Shown: one piece after another, positions 18,980 through 22,396 of the stretch
Layout of the letters: every line of letters begins with the position of its first letter
Numbering within the stretch: position 1 is the first letter of the stretch
Source of the DNA: Saccoglossus kowalevskii
Taxonomy: Eukaryota; Hemichordata; Enteropneusta; Harrimaniidae
Length of the DNA stretch: 22,396 bases
NCBI RefSeq assembly: GCF_000003605.2
Contig: NW_003151757.1
Coordinates: 35,469 to 57,864 of the forward strand
Direction of reading: 5' to 3'
The notes under the pieces: model-generated
Told to the model about the DNA's origin: nothing
The model's database searches: none
What the model saw: only the letters and a program-made list of their open reading frames with translations
Made by a program: the position numbers and the translations under genes

Positions 18980-19233
18980 CATTCAACAAAGTTGAACGTG
19001 TGTTGTTGTTGACGCCATTCTAAATCAAGAGGCTCATTATTTAATTCTGTATTAAAATTCATTTATTTTATTTACTTATATTTTTTTATGTACAATTTGA
19101 ATTCAGAAGAATGGGTACGAGGCGAAAAGGGAAAATAAAACTATAAACAGCACGTCAGCGAGTCATTTTCTTATTTTTAAAATCACAGTTAACGATATAT
19201 TGTTTCATTATCTCAGATTTAAAAAAAAATGTT

Positions 19234-19395
19234 TACTGTAAACACATTATTTATTCATTAGTTTTTAATTTCGCTATTTTTTTCAATGAGTATAATTCGC
19301 TAAAATAGATCTGGATGAACATGTAAATTAACAATTAGAACCAATTGTTTTCTCTACCAAGTTTGTAAAATTAAAACCCAGTGAAATTGTTCAAC
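19234..19395. repeat. Partial relative of the TACTGTAAA MITEs
   Basis: It starts TACTGTAAACACATTA and soon reads TTTTTAATTTCGCTATTT. Near the far side is AAAATTAAAACCCAGTGAAA, the complement of the TTCACTGGGTTTTAA block of the element at 10704. A matching right TACTGTA terminus is not seen, so the element is incomplete. Confidence 0.45.
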
Positions 19396-19514
19396 GCATC
19401 AATATAATGAAATTAAATCTTGTTGAATCATAATCGTAAAACCATGTATAAAATGCCCAATCGTTTTACGTAGTATCAGCAAAAATGAGGACACTACATT
19501 AAACAACCTTAAAA

Positions 19515-19672
19515 CGGGGGAGTCGCCACGTGCGCATGCGTCAGATGGTCATAGCGTGTCATTTTTTAGAAAAAAAAACAAGCGTCTAACCATGAGCCTT
19601 TGCGTTTTTAGCGTGTGATGTTATCGTCGCTTGAACTCAATTCCCGCGCGTGCGCAGGTGACGACCCTCCCC
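19515..19672 (+). mobile_element. MITE family C, complete copy
   Basis: It runs from CGGGGGAGTCGCCACGTGCG to TGCGCAGGTGACGACCCTCC. The terminal repeats match over about 25 bases. It is close to the copy at 18822, 690 bases upstream in the same orientation. The TGTTTACAAACAAGC block has become an A-rich run here. It serves as reference for the deleted copy at 3190. Confidence 0.8.
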
Positions 19673-20790
19673 ATTCTCCTTCCCAGAGTTCCTTGAGGTT
19701 AGATCACCGAAAGTACTAGTATCTCTGCCACTACACTCCGCCATTTTGTGGTGAAACACCACAAGACTTTTACTGCGCCAAATATTTGCGTATTTTTGTT
19801 ATTAGAGGGATTTTGTGTTGATTTATTCCTACTGATAAACAGGTTTTAAAATATTTCATCTATAAGTGATAATGATTTTTTTGTGAACGCACTGAAAACG
19901 GTGAAATAGTTATAATTTACAAAGAAAATAACTCCATTGCGTAATAACCGTTATCAAGGTGTTACTCGGTTCATCAAATTGACCGTCGATTGCCAGGCGA
20001 AGAATTACAAACTAACGAAAGCACTTCCTAGTATTGACGACTTAATCGTCCCACTGTCACACCGTTTGTGTTACAGAAAGAAAGAAAAAGCTTCTAACTT
20101 TGAAAACAGCGAAAATCTGCAAACAACGCGTACACATTCGTCGGGTTCGAAAATCGAACACTTGCATGGCAATGTTTGGGTGAGCGTCTTTGAAAGTAGT
20201 GCCACTGTGACACATTGACCAATCAACGACAAGATCACGTGGTGGCAGAGATATATTCGTAATAGAACTCTGCCTGGGAGATTGGACCCTCCCGTTCTAA
20301 ATGATTTCTAGAATAACTGTAAGTTAACATACATTTATCTGAATATGTGATTTTCTGAGTACACACAAGCAGTAAAAAAGGGGAAATTCCGATAGAGCAA
20401 GTGCATGCTGGAAGTAATAGTCCACGTGGGGCATTACACAGGATGGACACCAGATGAGCTACTGTTGTGACAGGAGAAGAATAACGTCACTGCAAACCTC
20501 TTGTGCTGAAATGTTCTATAATATGGATCTTCGGAAACCTACATAGGAAAGATGGCTGAGAATTAATGCGTATTTATTTGTTGTGATTTTCCCGCAAAAA
20601 AGTGAGATATAGAACTGCCGTATATATTACGTATGGCGAACTGCAATATTGGTTTCCAGCGCGCGTTATGCAGTGTCTGGTTACGTCACAAAATTAGGCT
20701 CGTTCGAGGCTAGTAAACGGCTGTGTTCGGGCACACACGGAAAAGCACCAAACGACTACAAAAGTTCCGCGATTTTTGCGGCAATTGACA
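19673..20790. other. Gene-free stretch
   Basis: No gene is called. The frames at 19937-20218 and 20649-20858 begin at TTG with no in-frame ATG after a stop codon, so they are not complete genes; they could be exons at best. A hairpin, GGCAGAG/CTCTGCC, lies at 20244-20274, next to a CACGTG E-box at about 20236. Confidence 0.5.
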
Positions 20791-20792
20791 CA

Positions 20793-20946
20793 AAGAACCG
20801 CCGAGATCCGGACTTGTGTATTTTCTCCCATCACATAAAACAACGCCAACGATTATGAGGTGAATGAATAGAACACTATTTATGGGACAAAAACAATAAG
20901 TGTGCAGTGCTTCTCTCGCTCTAAACGAGATCTCGGCGGTCTATTT
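20793..20946. repeat. MITE family E, second copy
   Basis: The left end, AAGAACCGCCGAGATCCGG, mirrors the right end, whose reverse complement is AAATAGACCGCCGAGATCTCG. The terminus is the same as that of the foldback element at 11523. It is shorter (154 bp) and its middle is not obviously palindromic. Confidence 0.5.
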
Positions 20947-21282
20947 AAATTATAAATTTCCCTACAAAGTAGTGAAATATTGGGTATATATTTGGCGGAT
21001 TTAAAAAAAAATGCCATACAATATAACGTAACGCAGAAAAAATATTGCAAAAAACAAAAACAAAATACTGCATTTTTTAGTTATAAACTAAAAATGCATT
21101 CACTCGATAAAAAAATAAGTTGATACTTGATTGATATTGTCTATATCAAAACAGTAACCACGCATGCGTGTTTCATCGACCGTATGGTATAGATGTGCAC
21201 CGGAAAATCGTTTATATAAAGTTCACGATAAGTAATTATTTAACGTGTTCATCAACAATAACAACATATTCTTGCCTATATT
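20947..21282. other. Gene-free AT-rich stretch
   Basis: It holds a near-perfect hairpin, CATTTTTTAGTT/AACTAAAAATG, at about 21071-21096. Nothing else is recognised. Decayed units of the tandem array may extend into its right part. Confidence 0.5.
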
Positions 21283-21870
21283 GCATATTTATTGTCACTG
21301 ACATGACATGGCTGCGTTCTACCAATAACAATCCGAGTACATCAGAATTAGTTTGCATATTTAATTTCCACTCACCTTATATTGTTATATTCAACCAATC
21401 CCAAACAACGTAAATCAGTATTATTTTGCATATTTAATTTCCACTCACCTTATATAGTTACATTCCACTAATCTCAATTCACGTACATTAATTTTATTTT
21501 TCATATTTAATTTCCACTCACTTTATATTGTTATATTCAACCAATCCCAAACCCCGTACATCAAAATATTTTGCACATTTAATTTACACTCACCTTATAT
21601 GGTTACATTCCACCAATGGCAAACCCCGTACATCAAAATATTTTGCATATTTAATTTATACTCACCTTATGTGGTTATATTCCACTAATCTCAAACCACG
21701 TACATTTGTTCTATTTTGCATATTTAATTTACAATCACCTTATATGGTTACATTCAACCATGATTCAACCAATCTCAAACCACGTAAGTCAGTGTTATTG
21801 TGCATATTTAATTTCCACTCACCATATATGGTTACATTCTACCAATCCCAAACCACGTACACCAGTATTA
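21283..21870 (+). repeat. Tandem array, about 8 units of 72-73 bp
   Basis: GCATATTTAATTTCCACTCACC or a close variant starts units at 21283 (diverged), 21355, 21428, 21501, 21573, 21645, 21718 and 21802. The spacing is 72, 73, 73, 72, 72, 73 and 84 bases. Each unit continues with TTATATGGTTACATTC, then CACCAATCCCAAACCACG and TACATCAGTATTATTTT. The 84-base unit has a short internal duplication around ATTCAACCAATC. The edge units are the most diverged, as is usual in minisatellite arrays. The open frames inside (21528-21926 and others) arise from the repeat and are not genes. Confidence 0.95.
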
Positions 21871-21943
21871 GATGTAACAGCAATAATGTATGTTCAGAGC
21901 GGCTGTATTATGAAATAAATTATTGAATTAAATATTTGTTTTT

Positions 21944-22060
21944 ATGACGCGGAAAACAACACGCCTAGTCCCGGAACACATATTTGTATGACGTAGAGTA
22001 CATCATATAATTCTATGACACGAAACACACGTTTGTATGACGTGCAACACATAATTATCA
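21944..22060 (+). repeat. Irregular TATGACG/ACACA repeats
   Basis: ATGACGCGG, ATGACGTAG, ATGACACG and ATGACGTGC occur at 21944, 21988, 22015 and 22037. Most are followed by a CAACAC/AACACA string and preceded by TTTGT or TTCT. The spacing is uneven (44, 27 and 22 bases). It looks like a decayed tandem repeat; it includes TGACGT half-sites. Confidence 0.4.
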
Positions 22061-22114
22061 GTCGCTACCTTGTAATCGGGTTTGCCGAGCTCAGAGCAGC
22101 AGAGTGATAATCAC

Positions 22115-22357
22115 AAATCACTTTCACGAAAGCCTTATCACATGTACACGTGAAGCCATTCACGGTATCGAGGCAAGTGCCAGTATTGTGACATGGGTTA
22201 GAAGCGCACTCATCAATATCCGTATCACAGTGTCGACCAGTGTATCCATCCGCACATACACATTCGTATCCAAAAGGGACGTTCCGGCAGACTGCTCCAT
22301 TATGGCAATTCGTGTCACTGCCCACGCATTCGTCGATGTCGGTTTCACAACGCGAAC
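22115..22357 (-). CDS. Internal exon with two calcium-binding EGF repeats
   Basis: On the minus strand an acceptor (GTCTTATAG) leads into a phase-1 exon coding GSRCETDIDEC and then two EGF repeats. Repeat 1 has six Cys spaced 6-5-8-1-8 and repeat 2 has 4-5-8-1-8. Both start DIDEC and have Asn or Asp plus an aromatic residue between Cys3 and Cys4, the calcium-binding and hydroxylation consensus. Repeat 2 has CASNPC, the O-glucose site, and CHNTGTC, the O-fucose site, as in Notch-type proteins. The protein is extracellular or membrane-bound; Notch, fibrillin, fibropellin and others all fit. The donor is uncertain: GTGATT after 22115 gives a symmetric 1-1 exon of 243 bases; GTGAAA after 22128 and GTAGCG after 22069 are alternatives, and reading on would stop at 22065. 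The last loop reads DKAFVKVI where a Gly-aromatic turn is normal, which favours an earlier splice. Confidence 0.85.
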
Positions 22358-22396
22358 CTATAAGACGATGACAATTTACATTAGTATAGTAACTCA

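Noticed and set aside
19937-20218. 93-codon frame
   Set aside because: It begins at TTG with a stop a few codons upstream and has no in-frame ATG, so it is not a complete gene; no clear splice sites.
20649-20858. 69-codon frame
   Set aside because: It begins at TTG and runs into the family E MITE terminus; most likely noise.
21283-21870. CRISPR-like array
   Set aside because: Regular spacing, but the units are contiguous homologous repeats without unique spacers, in animal DNA.
21528-21926. 132-codon frame with repeated STNPKPRTS-like segments
   Set aside because: It is produced by the 73-bp tandem array; the repeat period changes frame between units and the other frames are open too.

Overview
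The window looks like a gene-poor stretch of an animal genome, most likely a marine invertebrate such as a mollusc or another lophotrochozoan. Three things point there. The only clear protein evidence is a calcium-binding EGF exon with eukaryotic splice signals and one long ATG-initiated frame with a eukaryotic start context. Most of the rest is AT-rich non-coding DNA. There are also many short inverted-repeat elements (MITEs), including palindromic ones built from TTTTCGCTG or TACTGTAAA blocks of a kind I associate with bivalve genomes. The phylum is inference; only 'metazoan' is well supported.

There are two real coding features. At 14911-16194 (+) lies an apparently single-exon gene for a 427-residue, basic, Ser/Pro/Arg-rich protein. 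It has an N-terminal helical segment, a possible PP1-docking KSISF motif and an acidic tail, and I do not recognise it. A TATA box and initiator sit about 530 bases upstream. At the right edge (about 22115-22357, minus) is an exon with two calcium-binding EGF repeats of a larger extracellular protein whose other exons lie outside the window. The two genes show no visible link.

Everything else is repeats and spacer. Family A (about 135 bp, 4314, 9981 and 11238, with diverged copies at 7496 and 18591) and family B (about 280-300 bp, 7695 and 18214) share a terminal inverted repeat ending in TTAA. Family C (about 155 bp) has copies at 1093, 1545 (reversed), 3190 (internally deleted), 18822 and 19515. 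Foldback elements occur at 2487, 5236, 10704, 11523 and 20793. A 1,043-bp segment (5635-6677) is bounded by 76-bp inverted repeats that are 93% identical. A 125-bp direct repeat pair lies at 9244 and 9567. A probable polyadenylated retrocopy end lies at 11736. A tandem array of about eight 73-bp units (21283-21870) stands just downstream of the EGF exon in that gene's orientation.

I see no bacterial-type operon, CRISPR array, rRNA or convincing tRNA, and no coherent multi-gene system. The points most worth a second look are family B, which carries a strong-context ATG inside a YY1-like motif; the orphan gene; a cluster of five TGACGT half-sites at 1908-2071; and a weak trace of Ty1/copia RNase H at 4690-4833 (minus).
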